Assembly: GCF_900111675.1 (NCBI RefSeq)
Contig: NZ_FOHO01000002.1
Coordinates: forward strand, 310,001 to 374,000
Direction of reading: 5' to 3'
Source of the DNA: Paracoccus homiensis
GTDB taxonomy: Bacteria > Pseudomonadota > Alphaproteobacteria > Rhodobacterales > Rhodobacteraceae
DNA: 64,000 bases
In this document: piece by piece, positions 9,288 through 22,088 of the stretch
How the letters are laid out: each line of letters starts with the position of its first letter
Numbering within the stretch: position 1 is the first letter of the stretch
Position numbers and translations under genes: made by a program
The notes under the pieces: model-generated
Seen by the model: the letters and a program-made list of their open reading frames with translations, nothing else
Database searches by the model: none
Told to the model about the DNA's origin: nothing

Positions 9288-9307
9288 ACCCTGCTGCGAT
9301 GCAGGGT
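9288..9307. terminator. Hairpin between convergent tetR and gyrB
   Basis: ACCCTGC and GCAGGGT form a perfect 7-bp stem with a 6-base loop in the 67-base gap between the two convergent stop codons. There is no clear T-run on either side, so it is a plausible but not textbook terminator. Confidence 0.45.
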
Positions 9308-9339
9308 CCGGTTGCCACAAGACCGGGGCTGTCGCGGAT

Positions 9340-11778
<2,439 letters not shown>

Positions 11779-11895
11779 TCAGCGTTCCTGTCAATATCCT
11801 GTGGATATAGCCGTTTCGCGCGGCAAAGTCACGGCAAAGCCACGATTTTTCACGCCTTTCGCCATGTTTTGCCACCAGCCGCGCCCGGGTCCGGC

Positions 11896-12966
11896 CTAGT
11901 CCCGTTCCCGGGCGGTGGAACGCCCGTCTTCCTTGGCCACGACCAGCCTGCGCGACCGCGTTCCGAAGGCGTCGAACAGCTCGGCCCCGGTGCCGGTCAG
12001 CAGCGTCTGGGCGGGCAGCGCGACGATCTGGTCATACAGCGCCGCGCGGCGGTCGGCGTCCAGATGGGCCGCCACCTCATCCATCAGCAGGACGACATGC
12101 TCGGACGACAGGGCGCGCGCATTGGCAAGGATCAACGACAGCAACAGCGCCTTTTGTTCACCGGTCGACGACAGCGCCGCGGGCATGTCCTGCGGGCCCC
12201 AGCTTGCGCCCAGATCGGCGCGATGCGGGCCGGTCAGGCTGCGCCCCGCCGCCAGGTCGCGCGGACGCATCCGGGCAAGGCGCGCGGCAATGCTGTCGGC
12301 CTCTGCGTCATCGGCATGGCCTTCGCCAGCCAACAGCGAAAGCCGCGCGGCAGGGAAATCCCCGCCCTGCGCCGTCTGGATCCGATCAATGGCCTGCAAG
12401 CGGTTCGCGGTCAGCGCCGCGCCCGCCTGCGCCATTCGCGATTCCAGCGCCCGATACCAGCCCGGATCAGCCACCTGATCCTTCAGCAGCCGGTTGCGTT
12501 CGCGCATCGCCTTTTCATAGCCAAGCGACAGATCGGCATGGTCGGGAAACAGGCTCAGCGTCAGGCGATCCAGAAAACGGCGGCGGGTCTCGGGCGGATC
12601 GGACCAAAGCCGATCCATCGAGGGCACCAGCCAGATCACGCGCAACAGCCGCGCCAACGCGGTCTGTGGCACCTGCTTGTCATCGATCTGCACGATGCGG
12701 GTCTGACCCGGCGCGGCCGTGGTTTCGACGCCGGACTCACCGATCTCGGCGCGGATACGCCAGCCCGCATCGGGACCCTGCCGCGCCTGATCCGGTGCCG
12801 CGGCCGCACGCAATCCGCGACCCGGCGCCAGCATCGAGACGGCTTCCAGAATATTCGTCTTGCCCGACCCGTTCGGCCCGAAAATGGCAAGCGGGCGATC
12901 ATCCAGCCGCAGATCCAGACGCGGCCATGACCGAAACTGCGCCAGCGACAGCCGGTGCAGCGTCAC
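11896..12966 (-). CDS. recF: DNA replication and repair protein RecF
   Basis: RecF is an SMC-like ATPase that helps load RecA at gaps with RecO and RecR. The N-terminal Walker A is FGPNGSGKTNILEAVSML (about residues 29-46), and near the C-terminus there are signature and Walker B regions (LSSTGEQKALLLSLILANA and HVVLLMDEVAAHLD). Length is 356 aa. Its start overlaps the dnaN stop by 4 bases (ATGA), so the two are translated together. Confidence 0.96.
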   Translation of the reverse strand: MTLHRLSLAQFRSWPRLDLRLDDRPLAIFGPNGSGKTNILEAVSMLAPGRGLRAAAAPDQARQGPDAGWRIRAEIGESGVETTAAPGQTRIVQIDDKQVPQTALARLLRVIWLVPSMDRLWSDPPETRRRFLDRLTLSLFPDHADLSLGYEKAMRERNRLLKDQVADPGWYRALESRMAQAGAALTANRLQAIDRIQTAQGGDFPAARLSLLAGEGHADDAEADSIAARLARMRPRDLAAGRSLTGPHRADLGASWGPQDMPAALSSTGEQKALLLSLILANARALSSEHVVLLMDEVAAHLDADRRAALYDQIVALPAQTLLTGTGAELFDAFGTRSRRLVVAKEDGRSTARERD

Positions 12967-14081
12967 ACGCGCATCGGCATGACGACATAGACGGCGCTGG
13001 TATCGCTGCCTTCGCGGATCAGCGCCGCATCGCCCGACCCGTTGAACAGGAACACCGCGTTGTCGCGGTCAACCTGGCTGGCGATTTCCTGAAGGTATTT
13101 CGCGTTGAAACCGATCTCCAGCGCCTCATCGGCATAGGCAACGATCAATTCTTCCTCGGCGGCGCCGGCATCGGGGGCATTCACCGACAGGATCAGGCGA
13201 TCGGCATCCAGCGCCAGCTTGACCGCGCGCGACCGTTCGCTGCTGACCGTGGCCACGCGGTCCACCGCGCGGGCGAAATCGGTCGCGTCGACCTCCAGCT
13301 GCCGGGTGTTGTTGGCGGGGATCACCCGCGAATAATCCGGGAAGGTGCCGTCGATGACCTTCGATGTCAGCGTGATCGTCGGCGTCGCAAAGCGGATCTT
13401 CGTCTCGCTGACGGACACCGCGATATCGGCTTCGTCATCATCCAGGAGCTTGCGCAGCTCGGCCACGGTCTTGCGCGGCACGATCACGCCCGGCATGTCA
13501 TCGGCGCCACCTGGCAGGGGCGCGTCGATCCGCGCCAACCGGTGTCCGTCGGTCGCCACGCAGCGCAGGACCGGCCCATCCTCGGAACTGGCGACATGCA
13601 TATAGACGCCATTCAGGTAATAGCGCGTCTCTTCGGTCGAAATGGCGAATTTCGACTTGTCGAACAGGCGGCGCAAAACCTTGGCGGGTGCGCTGAAATT
13701 CGCGCTGTATTCGGTCGAGGCCATGACCGGGAAATCTTCGCGCGGCAAGGTCGCCAGATTAAAGTTCGAGCGTCCGGCCTGCACGTTCAGCCGCCCCGAT
13801 GCATCGTCCGAGGTGATCTGCACCAGCGCGCCATCGGGCAGCTTGCGCGCGATTTCGTTCAGCATCACCGCGCTGACCGTGGTCGCGCCGGGCCGTTCCA
13901 CCTGCGCGGGGGCGCGGTCCACAACCTCGGTATCCAGATCAGTCGCGCGGAAGCTGACGCCATCCGGCGTGGCTTCGATCAGCACATTGGCCAGAATCGG
14001 AATGGTGTTGCGGCGTTCGACCACCGATTGGGCCTGCGATACGGCTTTGACCAGAACGGCACGCTCGATCGAGAATTTCAT
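12963..14081 (-). CDS. dnaN: DNA polymerase III subunit beta (sliding clamp)
   Basis: The beta clamp tethers polymerase III to DNA. The sequence starts MKFSIERAVLVKAVSQAQSV, has the three-domain clamp pattern with IPILANVLIEATPDGVSF and VATDGHRLARID in the middle, and ends in YVVMPMRV, the canonical C-terminal MPMR-type ending. The 372-aa length is exact for the family. It lies between dnaA (98-base gap) and recF (4-base overlap). Confidence 0.98.
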   Translation of the reverse strand: MKFSIERAVLVKAVSQAQSVVERRNTIPILANVLIEATPDGVSFRATDLDTEVVDRAPAQVERPGATTVSAVMLNEIARKLPDGALVQITSDDASGRLNVQAGRSNFNLATLPREDFPVMASTEYSANFSAPAKVLRRLFDKSKFAISTEETRYYLNGVYMHVASSEDGPVLRCVATDGHRLARIDAPLPGGADDMPGVIVPRKTVAELRKLLDDDEADIAVSVSETKIRFATPTITLTSKVIDGTFPDYSRVIPANNTRQLEVDATDFARAVDRVATVSSERSRAVKLALDADRLILSVNAPDAGAAEEELIVAYADEALEIGFNAKYLQEIASQVDRDNAVFLFNGSGDAALIREGSDTSAVYVVMPMRV

Positions 14082-14179
14082 CGCTTTTCCCTGTCCCTAT
14101 GGCCGCTCGGGCCCGTCCGTCGGACCCGATTAGTAACCGCGCGATCAGGCAGTCACAAGGTTTTCGTTCAACCGCCTGA

Positions 14180-15565
14180 TCAGGCTTCCAGAAGACGCTT
14201 CAACATGGCGATATCCTCGGCCAGGCTGGTATCCTCGGTCGACAGTTCCTCGATCTTGCGAACGCCATGCATGATGGTGGTGTGATCGCGCCCGCCAAAG
14301 CGGCGGCCGATCTCGGGCAGCGAGCGGCTGGTCAGCTGTTTCGACAGATACATCGCGATCTGGCGCGGGCGGGCGACATTGCGCGCACGCTTGGGGCCCA
14401 TCATGTCGGCCAGACGGATGTTGTAATGCTCGGCGACCTTGCGCTGGATATCGTCGATGCTGATCTTGCGATCATTGGTGCGCAGGATGTCGGCCAGGCA
14501 TTCCTGCGCGACCTCCAGCGTGATTTCGCGGCGCAGCAGGCTGGCATGGGCAAACAGGCGCTGCAACGCACCTTCCAGAACGCGGACGTTCGTGGTGATG
14601 CGATGGGCCAGAAATTCCAGAACGCCGTGGCCGATTTCCAGGTCGGGCTGCTGGCGGCGGAAGGATTCGGTCTTGGACTGCAGGATCCCAAGGCGCAGCT
14701 CATAGGTGGTCGGGTGCAGATCGACGATCAGGCCGCAGGACAGGCGCGACTTGATGCGCTCCTCAAGACCCTTGATCTCGGCGGGGGCCCGGTCGGCGGA
14801 AATGACGATCTGCTTGCCCTGATCGACCAGGGCATTGAACGTGTGGAAGAATTCTTCCTGCGTGCTGTCCTTGCCGGCGATGAACTGCACGTCATCGACC
14901 ATCAGCATGTTCACGTTCCGGAACATGCCCTTGAAATCCATGATGGTGCTTTCGCGCAGCGCCTGGACGAAACGGTACATGAACTGTTCCGCTGACAGAT
15001 ACAGAACCTGCGCCATCGGGTGACGGGTCTGATAATCATGGGCGATGGCGTGCATCAGGTGGGTCTTGCCCAGACCGACGCCGCCGTAAAGAAACAGCGG
15101 GTTGAAACCGACGGGCCCGCCCTCGGCGACGCGACGGGCGGCGGCATGGGCCAGTTCGTTCGGCTTGCCGACGACGAAATTGCTGAAGGTGAAGCGCGGA
15201 TCCAGCGGGGCACCCAGATCCGATTTCGCGGCGCTGACGGGACGGGCCGCGGGCTGCGAGGCTGCGGGCGCGGTCGTGGCAACCGCGTCACCTTCGGCCG
15301 CCACGGGGGCGACGCCGCCCTTCGGCGCGATCTCGAAGCGCAGACGATCGACCTGCGGCCCAAGGCGCGACAGCTCGACCATGATTTCATTGGCAAAGTG
15401 GCGATTCACCCAATCCGAGATGAACCGCGTCGGGCTGGCAAAGCGTGCCACGCCATCCTCCAGCGCGGTCAGGCGCAGAGGTTTGATCCAGTGGTTGAAG
15501 TTATTCGGACCGACCGCCTGTTCCAGCTTCGTGCATGCCTGTCCCCAAATATCTTCCATCGTCAT
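14180..15565 (-). CDS. dnaA: Chromosomal replication initiator DnaA
   Basis: DnaA binds DnaA boxes at oriC and opens the origin. Domain I starts MTMEDIWGQACTKLEQAVG. Domain III has Walker A YGGVGLGKTHLMHAIAHDY, Walker B MLMVDDVQF and sensor motifs. Domain IV has the DNA-binding signature GGRDHTTIMHGVRKIEEL. I put the start at 15565, giving 461 aa, because the family begins at this point. An upstream ATG at 15652 would add 29 atypical residues. The gene is 31 kb from the likely oriC (46.4-46.9 kb) and has a long non-coding leader. Confidence 0.97.
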   Translation of the reverse strand: MTMEDIWGQACTKLEQAVGPNNFNHWIKPLRLTALEDGVARFASPTRFISDWVNRHFANEIMVELSRLGPQVDRLRFEIAPKGGVAPVAAEGDAVATTAPAASQPAARPVSAAKSDLGAPLDPRFTFSNFVVGKPNELAHAAARRVAEGGPVGFNPLFLYGGVGLGKTHLMHAIAHDYQTRHPMAQVLYLSAEQFMYRFVQALRESTIMDFKGMFRNVNMLMVDDVQFIAGKDSTQEEFFHTFNALVDQGKQIVISADRAPAEIKGLEERIKSRLSCGLIVDLHPTTYELRLGILQSKTESFRRQQPDLEIGHGVLEFLAHRITTNVRVLEGALQRLFAHASLLRREITLEVAQECLADILRTNDRKISIDDIQRKVAEHYNIRLADMMGPKRARNVARPRQIAMYLSKQLTSRSLPEIGRRFGGRDHTTIMHGVRKIEELSTEDTSLAEDIAMLKRLLEA

Positions 15566-16037
15566 GTCGCCCCGACTTTCATACTGTCCCCAATCCCTGC
15601 CGGTGACCCCGACAAGCTTTTTGCGCGACGCGTCCCTCTTGGCGATCGTCAACAGGCATGCCCTGCGACTCCCGCAGGGAATCGCATGTCTGGGCGCCAG
15701 CCCGCAGAAAATTCAAGACACGGGCCCAGCTGACAACCGGTGGCAGCCGGCGGCCATGAACCCAAGGGTGGAAGAGAAACCCCCAACATCACCCGGACGC
15801 TTGCTTACGACAGGTCTGAAAATGACCGGCCCCTGGCGCGTCCTGTCCCCCAAGAGAGCGACGTGAATCGCAAGGCTGAAACTAGCAACAGCCGCGAGTT
15901 TCGCGCAACCGAACTATGCGCTTGACAGGCAAAGGCATCGAACGAATCTGCGAGGCCTTTGACTCATAAGCGAATTTCCTGAACGCGTTCAAATCAAACG
16001 ATTTCTTAAGAAATTCTGCACACGCACAAATGACAGA
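15566..16037 (-). promoter_or_regulatory. Long dnaA upstream/leader region with palindromes and a hairpin
   Basis: No gene is supported here. On the minus strand a possible sigma70 promoter is TTGAAC (15992-15987), an 18-base spacer and TATGAG (15968-15963). It overlaps a perfect 12-bp palindrome TGAACGCGTTCA (15980-15991), and a perfect 14-bp palindrome ATTTCTTAAGAAAT lies just upstream (16001-16014). If this promoter is used, the dnaA mRNA has a leader of nearly 400 bases. That leader contains a stem-loop CCCTGCG/CGCAGGG with a 5-base loop at 15661-15679, about 95 bases before the start codon. I see no DnaA box here. Confidence 0.5.
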
Positions 16038-16064
16038 CGGGTGCAGGGCCGCAGCCCGCACCCG
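16038..16064 (-). terminator. Rho-independent-type terminator after rpsT
   Basis: On the minus strand CGGGTGCGGGC and GCCC-T-GCACCCG pair to an 11-bp GC-rich stem with one bulged T and a 4-base loop. It is followed by a T-rich run (TCTGTCATTTG). It lies 67 bases past the rpsT stop and before the dnaA promoter, so it separates the two transcripts. Confidence 0.65.
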
Positions 16065-16130
16065 CCTGTTCAATACCTGCCCTTAGCGGGCCGTATCATT
16101 GGAATTTCCGCCCCCCGAAGGGGTGTGGAA

Positions 16131-16400
16131 TCACTTCGCCGTCAGCGCCTTCACGCGCGACGACAGGCGCGAGATTTTCCGCGCTGCAGTATTCTTGTGG
16201 TAGACACCCTTGGTGACGCCACGCATCAGTTCGGGCTGAGCCGATTTCAGCGCGTCGCGGGCCGCATCGGCGTTGCCCGATGCAATGGCTTCTTCGACTT
16301 TGCGCAGATAGGTGCGGATGCGCGAGCGGCGGGCCTTGTTCACGTCGGTACGACGCAGAACCTGACGGGCGCGTTTCTTGGACTGGGGCGTATTTGCCAT
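16131..16400 (-). CDS. rpsT: 30S ribosomal protein S20
   Basis: S20 is a primary 16S rRNA-binding protein of the small subunit. It starts [13 protein letters not shown], is highly basic and helical, and ends in [18 protein letters not shown], matching bacterial S20. The length of 89 aa is normal. It lies directly upstream of dnaA, the common arrangement in Rhodobacterales, and has its own terminator at 16038-16064. Confidence 0.97.
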   Translation of the reverse strand: MANTPQSKKRARQVLRRTDVNKARRSRIRTYLRKVEEAIASGNADAARDALKSAQPELMRGVTKGVYHKNTAARKISRLSSRVKALTAK

Positions 16401-16494
16401 GATCTTGGGTCCTTACGGTCTTTCAAGCGTTTCAATCGCGCAAAAGACCCACCCACGCCTTTCGAAAAAGACGATCATGATTCTTGCCAAAGCG

Positions 16495-16520
16495 GGCCCA
16501 CGCGCATGTAAGCGTGGGCC
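16495..16520 (-). terminator. Terminator hairpin after the enoyl-CoA hydratase gene
   Basis: GGCCCACGC and GCGTGGGCC form a perfect 9-bp stem with an 8-base loop 34 bases beyond the stop codon of the minus-strand enoyl-CoA hydratase gene. The downstream minus strand reads CGCTTTGG, a weak T-run. Confidence 0.6.
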
Positions 16521-16554
16521 TATACGGGATCATTCCGAAAAAGGAAACCCCTTA

Positions 16555-17331
16555 TCAGCGATCGCGGAACTGGGCTTCGCGTTTTTCAAGGAACGCGGCC
16601 ATGCCTTCCTTCTGGTCCTCGGTCGCGAACAGCGCATGGAACGCGCGGCGCTCGAACAACAGGCCTTCGCGCAGGGTCGTTTCATAGGCACGGTTGACCG
16701 ATTCCTTGACCGTGCGGGTGGCAACGGTCGATTTCTCGGCGATCTTGCGGGCGGCCGACAGCGCCTCGGGGATCAGTTTCGGGGTCGGCACGACGCGGCT
16801 GACCAGACCCGAGCGTTCGGCCTCGGCGGCATCCATGAAACGGCCGGTCAGGTTCATGTCCATCGCCTTGGCCTTGCCGACAAAGCGGGTCAGACGCTGG
16901 GTGCCGCCGATCCCGGCAACGACGCCCAGATTGATTTCGGGCTGGCCGAACTTGGCGTTCTCGGCGCAGATGATGAAGTCGCACATCATCGCCAGTTCGC
17001 AACCGCCGCCCAGGGCATAGCCGCTGACGGCGGCGATGATCGGCTTGCGCAGACGCATCATCGGCTCGATCGAGGCACCGAACAGGTCTTCGGTATAGAC
17101 ATCGACATAGCTTTTCTCGGCCATCTCCTTGATGTCGGCACCGGCGGCAAAGGCCTTTTCACTGCCGGTCAGCACGATGCAGCGAATCTTGTCGTTGCGG
17201 TCGGCTTCGGTCAGGGCCTCGCCCAATTCGGTCAGAAGGGTGGAATTCAGCGCATTCAGCGCCTCGGGGCGGTTCAGACGGATCAAAGCGACCTCGTCTT
17301 CGACTTCCACCATGATCGTTTCATAAGCCAT
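16555..17331 (-). CDS. Enoyl-CoA hydratase (crotonase family)
   Basis: This enzyme hydrates trans-2-enoyl-CoA to 3-hydroxyacyl-CoA in fatty-acid beta-oxidation. The 258-aa sequence has the oxyanion-hole motif [11 protein letters not shown], the CoA-binding and catalytic region [16 protein letters not shown] with the first catalytic Glu, and [19 protein letters not shown] with the second Glu. Both glutamates being present supports a true hydratase rather than an isomerase. It ends [12 protein letters not shown], close to short-chain enoyl-CoA hydratases. It sits upstream of rpsT on the same strand, as in relatives, but separated by a terminator. Confidence 0.94.
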   Translation of the reverse strand: MAYETIMVEVEDEVALIRLNRPEALNALNSTLLTELGEALTEADRNDKIRCIVLTGSEKAFAAGADIKEMAEKSYVDVYTEDLFGASIEPMMRLRKPIIAAVSGYALGGGCELAMMCDFIICAENAKFGQPEINLGVVAGIGGTQRLTRFVGKAKAMDMNLTGRFMDAAEAERSGLVSRVVPTPKLIPEALSAARKIAEKSTVATRTVKESVNRAYETTLREGLLFERRAFHALFATEDQKEGMAAFLEKREAQFRDR

Positions 17332-17470
17332 TGGATTGGCCCTCGTTGCAAATGAGCATCGGCGCGAGTCCTAGCAGCGTCATCCCCGCGTGACCAGTAT
17401 TTGAACGCAAAGGTCTGCCGTCCCGTCCCGGCCCCTTGCCTGTCGCCCGCGGATTGCCCAAGAGAACGTC

Positions 17471-18457
17471 ATGGAAAACCCTTCTGCCCCCCCTGTCCCC
17501 GGTCTTCGCATCGCGGCGCTGGTCGTGACCTACAACCGTCTGGAAAAGCTGCAACAGACGGTGCAACGCCTGCTGTCGGAACCGGTCGATCATGTGCTGG
17601 TCTTCAACAATGCCTCAACCGACGGCACCGACGCTTGGCTGGCGGCACAGGACGACCCGCGCCTGATCCATCATCGGCACGGGACGAATAGTGGCGGCGC
17701 GGGGGGATTCGATCTGGGGTTGCGGCGGGTCATGCAGGATCTGGACCCCGATTGGGTGATCCTGATGGATGATGACGGGCGTCCGGCGACGGGCACGATC
17801 GCGGCCTTTCGCAGCCGGGACTGGTCCGGCTGGGACGCGGTCGGCGCGGCGGTGCTGACCCCGGCGGGCGAAATCTGCGAGATGAACCGCCCCTATCGCA
17901 ACCCGTTCTGGCGCGGGGCCGAGTTTCTGCGCACCCTTTCCGGCAAGGGGCGGCACGGATTTCACCTGCAAGACCCGGCCTACGCACCCGACGCACCGAT
18001 GATCGAAGTCGACATGTCGTCCTTTGTCGGGCTGTTCCTGTCGCGCCGCGCGGTTCAGGTGGCGGGCTATCCCGACGGGCGGCTGTTCGTCTATGGCGAC
18101 GATCAGCTTTACACCCTTCAGATGCGCCGCAAGGGTCTGCGCATCGGCTTTGCCCCGGCGATCCGCTTTGAACATGACACCGAGGCGCGGCAGGCTGCGG
18201 GCGGCGTGGTGCTGCGCCCGCTGTGGAAGGTCTATTACATGTATCGCAACGCGCTGATCGCCTATCGCGTGGCTGCGGGACCGTGGTTCTGGCCGCTGGT
18301 GCCGCTGCTGGTGGTCAAATGGCGGCGCAAGGCGCGCGATTACGGTGATGACGCCCCGGTCTTTCGCCGCATGCTGAACCTTGCCCTGCGCGACGGATTG
18401 CGCGGTCGGGTGGCACGGGCGCATGATCAGGTGGTAAAATCGGCGGAAATGCCCTGA
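17471..18457 (+). CDS. Glycosyltransferase family 2, possibly galactofuranosyltransferase
   Basis: The GT-A fold glycosyltransferase has VVTYNRLEKLQQTV and FNNASTDGTDAWL at the N-terminus, NSGGAGGFDLGLRR, the metal-binding DDDG (LMDDDGRP) and a later YGDDQLY motif, which places it in GT2. NxGGAGGF-type motifs occur in rhamnosyl- and galactofuranosyl-transferases. The next gene, 104 bases downstream, makes UDP-galactofuranose, so transfer of galactofuranose to a surface glycan is the likely role, though inferred. Length is 328 aa, with no signal peptide. Confidence 0.85.
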   Translation: MENPSAPPVPGLRIAALVVTYNRLEKLQQTVQRLLSEPVDHVLVFNNASTDGTDAWLAAQDDPRLIHHRHGTNSGGAGGFDLGLRRVMQDLDPDWVILMDDDGRPATGTIAAFRSRDWSGWDAVGAAVLTPAGEICEMNRPYRNPFWRGAEFLRTLSGKGRHGFHLQDPAYAPDAPMIEVDMSSFVGLFLSRRAVQVAGYPDGRLFVYGDDQLYTLQMRRKGLRIGFAPAIRFEHDTEARQAAGGVVLRPLWKVYYMYRNALIAYRVAAGPWFWPLVPLLVVKWRRKARDYGDDAPVFRRMLNLALRDGLRGRVARAHDQVVKSAEMP

Positions 18458-18510
18458 AACCAGACGAATCGACCAAGTTTTCCTTGTTCCCCCCAACCGC
18501 CAGAAAGTAA

Positions 18511-19707
<1,197 letters not shown>

Positions 19708-19760
19708 CCCCGGAACCCGGTCGGATCGGTGACAGGTCCGGCATCGCGGCCGTGAACAAA

Positions 19761-19798
19761 CCGGGATGCCCGTTCCCCGCAAGGGCAAGGCATCCCGG
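19761..19798. terminator. Hairpin downstream of glf
   Basis: CCGGGATGCC and GGCATCCCGG form a perfect 10-bp stem with an 18-base loop, 54 bases beyond the glf stop. There is no T-run. The rest of the 247-base gap to the convergent minus-strand gene is AT-richer and contains a direct repeat ACCTGTTC twice at a 10-base period (19891-19908), but no gene. Confidence 0.45.
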
Positions 19799-19954
19799 CA
19801 AGCAGCCCCGCACCTTGGGATCGGTGCAAAACGGCCATCGGACAATATTACAAAACAACTCGCTACACGGGTGATCTACGCCCTGAACACACCTGTTCCA
19901 ACCTGTTCTTTTGGGCAGTGTTATTGAACGTAAATGGCACACATGACGCCGCCC

Positions 19955-20545
19955 TTACGGCAGATGGCTGGAAATCGCGCGGGCCAGGGCAAAGGCCCGC
20001 TGTTCCAGAATGACGGGCGTTTCGCAAACATAGGTCAAGGATTGCTGGCGTTCGGTGAAGATGCGCTGATCCCAGTCCAGTGCCTTTTCCTCGGCGTCGA
20101 TCGCATCGAAATCGGGTTCCTCCGCCTGCTGCATCTGCGCCATCCTGTCGCGGCGGTCCTGAATCGTCCGTGACAATCGCACCTGCTGCTGGCCATAGCG
20201 TGCAATCCCGTCGATCAAGGCGCTGCGATCCGGTTCGATGCGGTCGAACACCGCGACCATCAGCGCCGTCAGATCCGGCGCGTCGGCGTCATCGGCAAAG
20301 GCCGCGATGTCCTGCTCGGCCTGCTCGATCGGCAGGCGGCGCTGTTCCAGGCGCGCGGCCAGTTCCGCGATCCGCGGCTGACGCGACAGATCGCGGATCG
20401 CCTGATCCGGCACCGGCCCGGCCCACATCTGTCCCAGCGACAGATGCGGCTGTTTGCGCTGGATGCAGGGCCATGTCGGATCGGTGCCCTCGGCGGCATG
20501 GGCCGGGCCGATGCCCAGCATCGCAAGCAGGATCAGGTAACGCAT
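19955..20545 (-). CDS. Unknown periplasmic protein of the PQQ-alcohol ABC operon
   Basis: The protein opens with a signal peptide (MRYLILLAMLGIGPAHA) and then has about 180 mostly helical, charged residues with two cysteines (WPCIQ and YVCET). I do not recognise the family. The ATG at 20545 overlaps the TGA of the ABC permease by one base (TGATG), and it is the last gene of the minus-strand ABC/propeller operon. It is therefore likely a periplasmic accessory of the same system. No enzymatic motif is visible. Confidence 0.75.
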   Translation of the reverse strand: MRYLILLAMLGIGPAHAAEGTDPTWPCIQRKQPHLSLGQMWAGPVPDQAIRDLSRQPRIAELAARLEQRRLPIEQAEQDIAAFADDADAPDLTALMVAVFDRIEPDRSALIDGIARYGQQQVRLSRTIQDRRDRMAQMQQAEEPDFDAIDAEEKALDWDQRIFTERQQSLTYVCETPVILEQRAFALARAISSHLP

Positions 20546-21366
20546 CACGGCTTTCCCCTTCTGCGGGCCAGCAGGCCCTTTGACGGATCATACATGAAGA
20601 CCGCGCCGCCGAAAAACAGCGCCAGACAGCCCAGGACCACCCCAAGCGACAGCCAGTTCACCTGAAGATACAGGGCAAAGCGGATCAGTTCGACCGCATG
20701 GGTAAAGGGGTTCACCGCGCAGATATCGTGCAGCAGGGTCGAACTTTCACGCATCCGCCACAGCGGGTACAGCGCCGATGAGGCAAAGAACATCGGGAAG
20801 ATCACAAAGTTCATCACCCCGGCAAAATTCTCCAGCTGGCGAATGGCCGATGACAGGAAAAGCCCCATCGCCCCCAGCATCATCCCCGACAGGATCAGCG
20901 CCGGCAGCACCGCCAGATAGCCCCAGATCGGCGGCTGCACATCCCAGAACCACGCGATCGCAAGGAAGGTGTAAACCTGAATGATCGACACCAGAACGCC
21001 TGCGACAAGCTTGCTGGCCAACAGGAACCAGCGCGGGAACGGGCTGACCAGCAATGTCCGCATCGCCCCGGTTTCGCGGTCATGGACCATCGACAGCGAG
21101 GATTGCATGCCGTTGAACAGCTGAATCATCGCGCACAGGCCGGGTGTGACATAGACCTCGTAGAGAACATAGGTCTGATAGGGCGGCGTGATCGACAGGC
21201 CCAGAACCGCCCGAAACCCGGCGGCAAAGATGAACAGCCACACCAGGGGCCGGACCAGCGCCGCCAGAAACCGACCCCTTTGGTTGACAAAGCGCAATGT
21301 CTCGCGCCGCGCGATCCCCAGAAACGCCGTCAGCCAGGCGCGCGGCGGAAAGGCGCGATCGGTCAT
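20545..21366 (-). CDS. ABC-2 type permease, PQQ-alcohol-dehydrogenase-associated (PedC-like)
   Basis: This 273-aa integral membrane protein has about six hydrophobic segments. Between the membrane helices it has the ABC-2 signature-like region SSLSMVHDRETGAMRTLLVSPFPRWFLL, as in export-type permeases. Such a permease is repeatedly found with PQQ-dependent alcohol dehydrogenases (the family called alcohol ABC transporter permease PedC). Its start overlaps the ATPase stop by 4 bases, so the two subunits are co-translated. The transported molecule is not known. The context of XoxF, propeller and binding protein suggests a role in quinoprotein alcohol oxidation. Confidence 0.88.
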   Translation of the reverse strand: MTDRAFPPRAWLTAFLGIARRETLRFVNQRGRFLAALVRPLVWLFIFAAGFRAVLGLSITPPYQTYVLYEVYVTPGLCAMIQLFNGMQSSLSMVHDRETGAMRTLLVSPFPRWFLLASKLVAGVLVSIIQVYTFLAIAWFWDVQPPIWGYLAVLPALILSGMMLGAMGLFLSSAIRQLENFAGVMNFVIFPMFFASSALYPLWRMRESSTLLHDICAVNPFTHAVELIRFALYLQVNWLSLGVVLGCLALFFGGAVFMYDPSKGLLARRRGKP

Positions 21367-22088
21367 GCCGAAACCCCGGTCAGGTCCAGGAAGGTCCGGG
21401 TCAGCCCGGCCTGCCCCGCGATATCGCCCGCCCGCCCCTGCCGCAGCACGCGACCCTCGTGCAGGATCACCAGATCGTCGGACGGATGGATCTCATCCAT
21501 GATATGCGTCGCCCACAGGACCGATACCCCGTGATCGGCAATCAGCGCACGGGTCAGGGCCAGCACCTCGGCCCGCGATTTCACATCCAGACCGACGGTC
21601 GCCTCGTCCAGCAGCAGGATGTCGGGACGATGGATCAGGGCGCGGGCGATTTCCGCACGCCGCTGCTGACCGCCGGACAGCGCGGTGATCCTGTCGCCTG
21701 CACGTTGCGACAGGCCGACCTGATCCAGAACCTGGGCGATGCGCCCCTTGGCCTGATGCCGTCCGATGCCGTGAAGGCTGGCGTGATAGGACAGGTTCTG
21801 CCGCACCGTCAGATCGGCGTCCAGCGCGCGGCTTTGAAAGACGACGCCCAACCGCGCCAGCGCCTGCGCCGGGTTCTGGCGCAGATCGTGACCGGCGACC
21901 CGGATCCTGCCGGAACGGTTGTCGTAAAGCCGCGTGATCAGGGAAAACAGCGTGGTCTTGCCCGCGCCATTGACCCCAAGAAGCGCGGTGAAATTGCCGC
22001 GCGGAACCACCAGCGACACCTGATCCAAGGCGCGTCTGCGCCCGAACTGATGACTGAGATCGGTGATGTCCAGCGCGGCAGATGACAT
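21363..22088 (-). CDS. ABC transporter ATP-binding protein, PQQ-alcohol-dehydrogenase-associated
   Basis: The 241-aa ATPase has Walker A LGVNGAGKTTLFSLI, Q-loop FQSRALDADLTV, signature LSGGQQRRAEIARALIHRP, Walker B DILLLDEATVGLD and an H-loop in WATHIMDEI. It pairs with the ABC-2 permease downstream through a 4-base overlap. Its start abuts the stop of the preceding acidic periplasmic protein at 22088. Members with this neighbourhood are known as the ATP-binding subunit of a PQQ-dependent alcohol dehydrogenase-linked ABC system. The direction of transport is unproven, but ABC-2 permeases are usually exporters. Confidence 0.92.
   Translation of the reverse strand: MSSAALDITDLSHQFGRRRALDQVSLVVPRGNFTALLGVNGAGKTTLFSLITRLYDNRSGRIRVAGHDLRQNPAQALARLGVVFQSRALDADLTVRQNLSYHASLHGIGRHQAKGRIAQVLDQVGLSQRAGDRITALSGGQQRRAEIARALIHRPDILLLDEATVGLDVKSRAEVLALTRALIADHGVSVLWATHIMDEIHPSDDLVILHEGRVLRQGRAGDIAGQAGLTRTFLDLTGVSA

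Noticed and set aside
12204..14285. A 693-codon open frame on the plus strand across recF and dnaN
   Set aside because: It is antisense to two unmistakable genes. Long antisense frames are expected in high-GC DNA, and the translation has no recognisable domain.
15922..15950. TTGACA with downstream AT-rich bases as a plus-strand promoter
   Set aside because: No gene follows on that strand; the only frames there are shadows and the rpsT complement.
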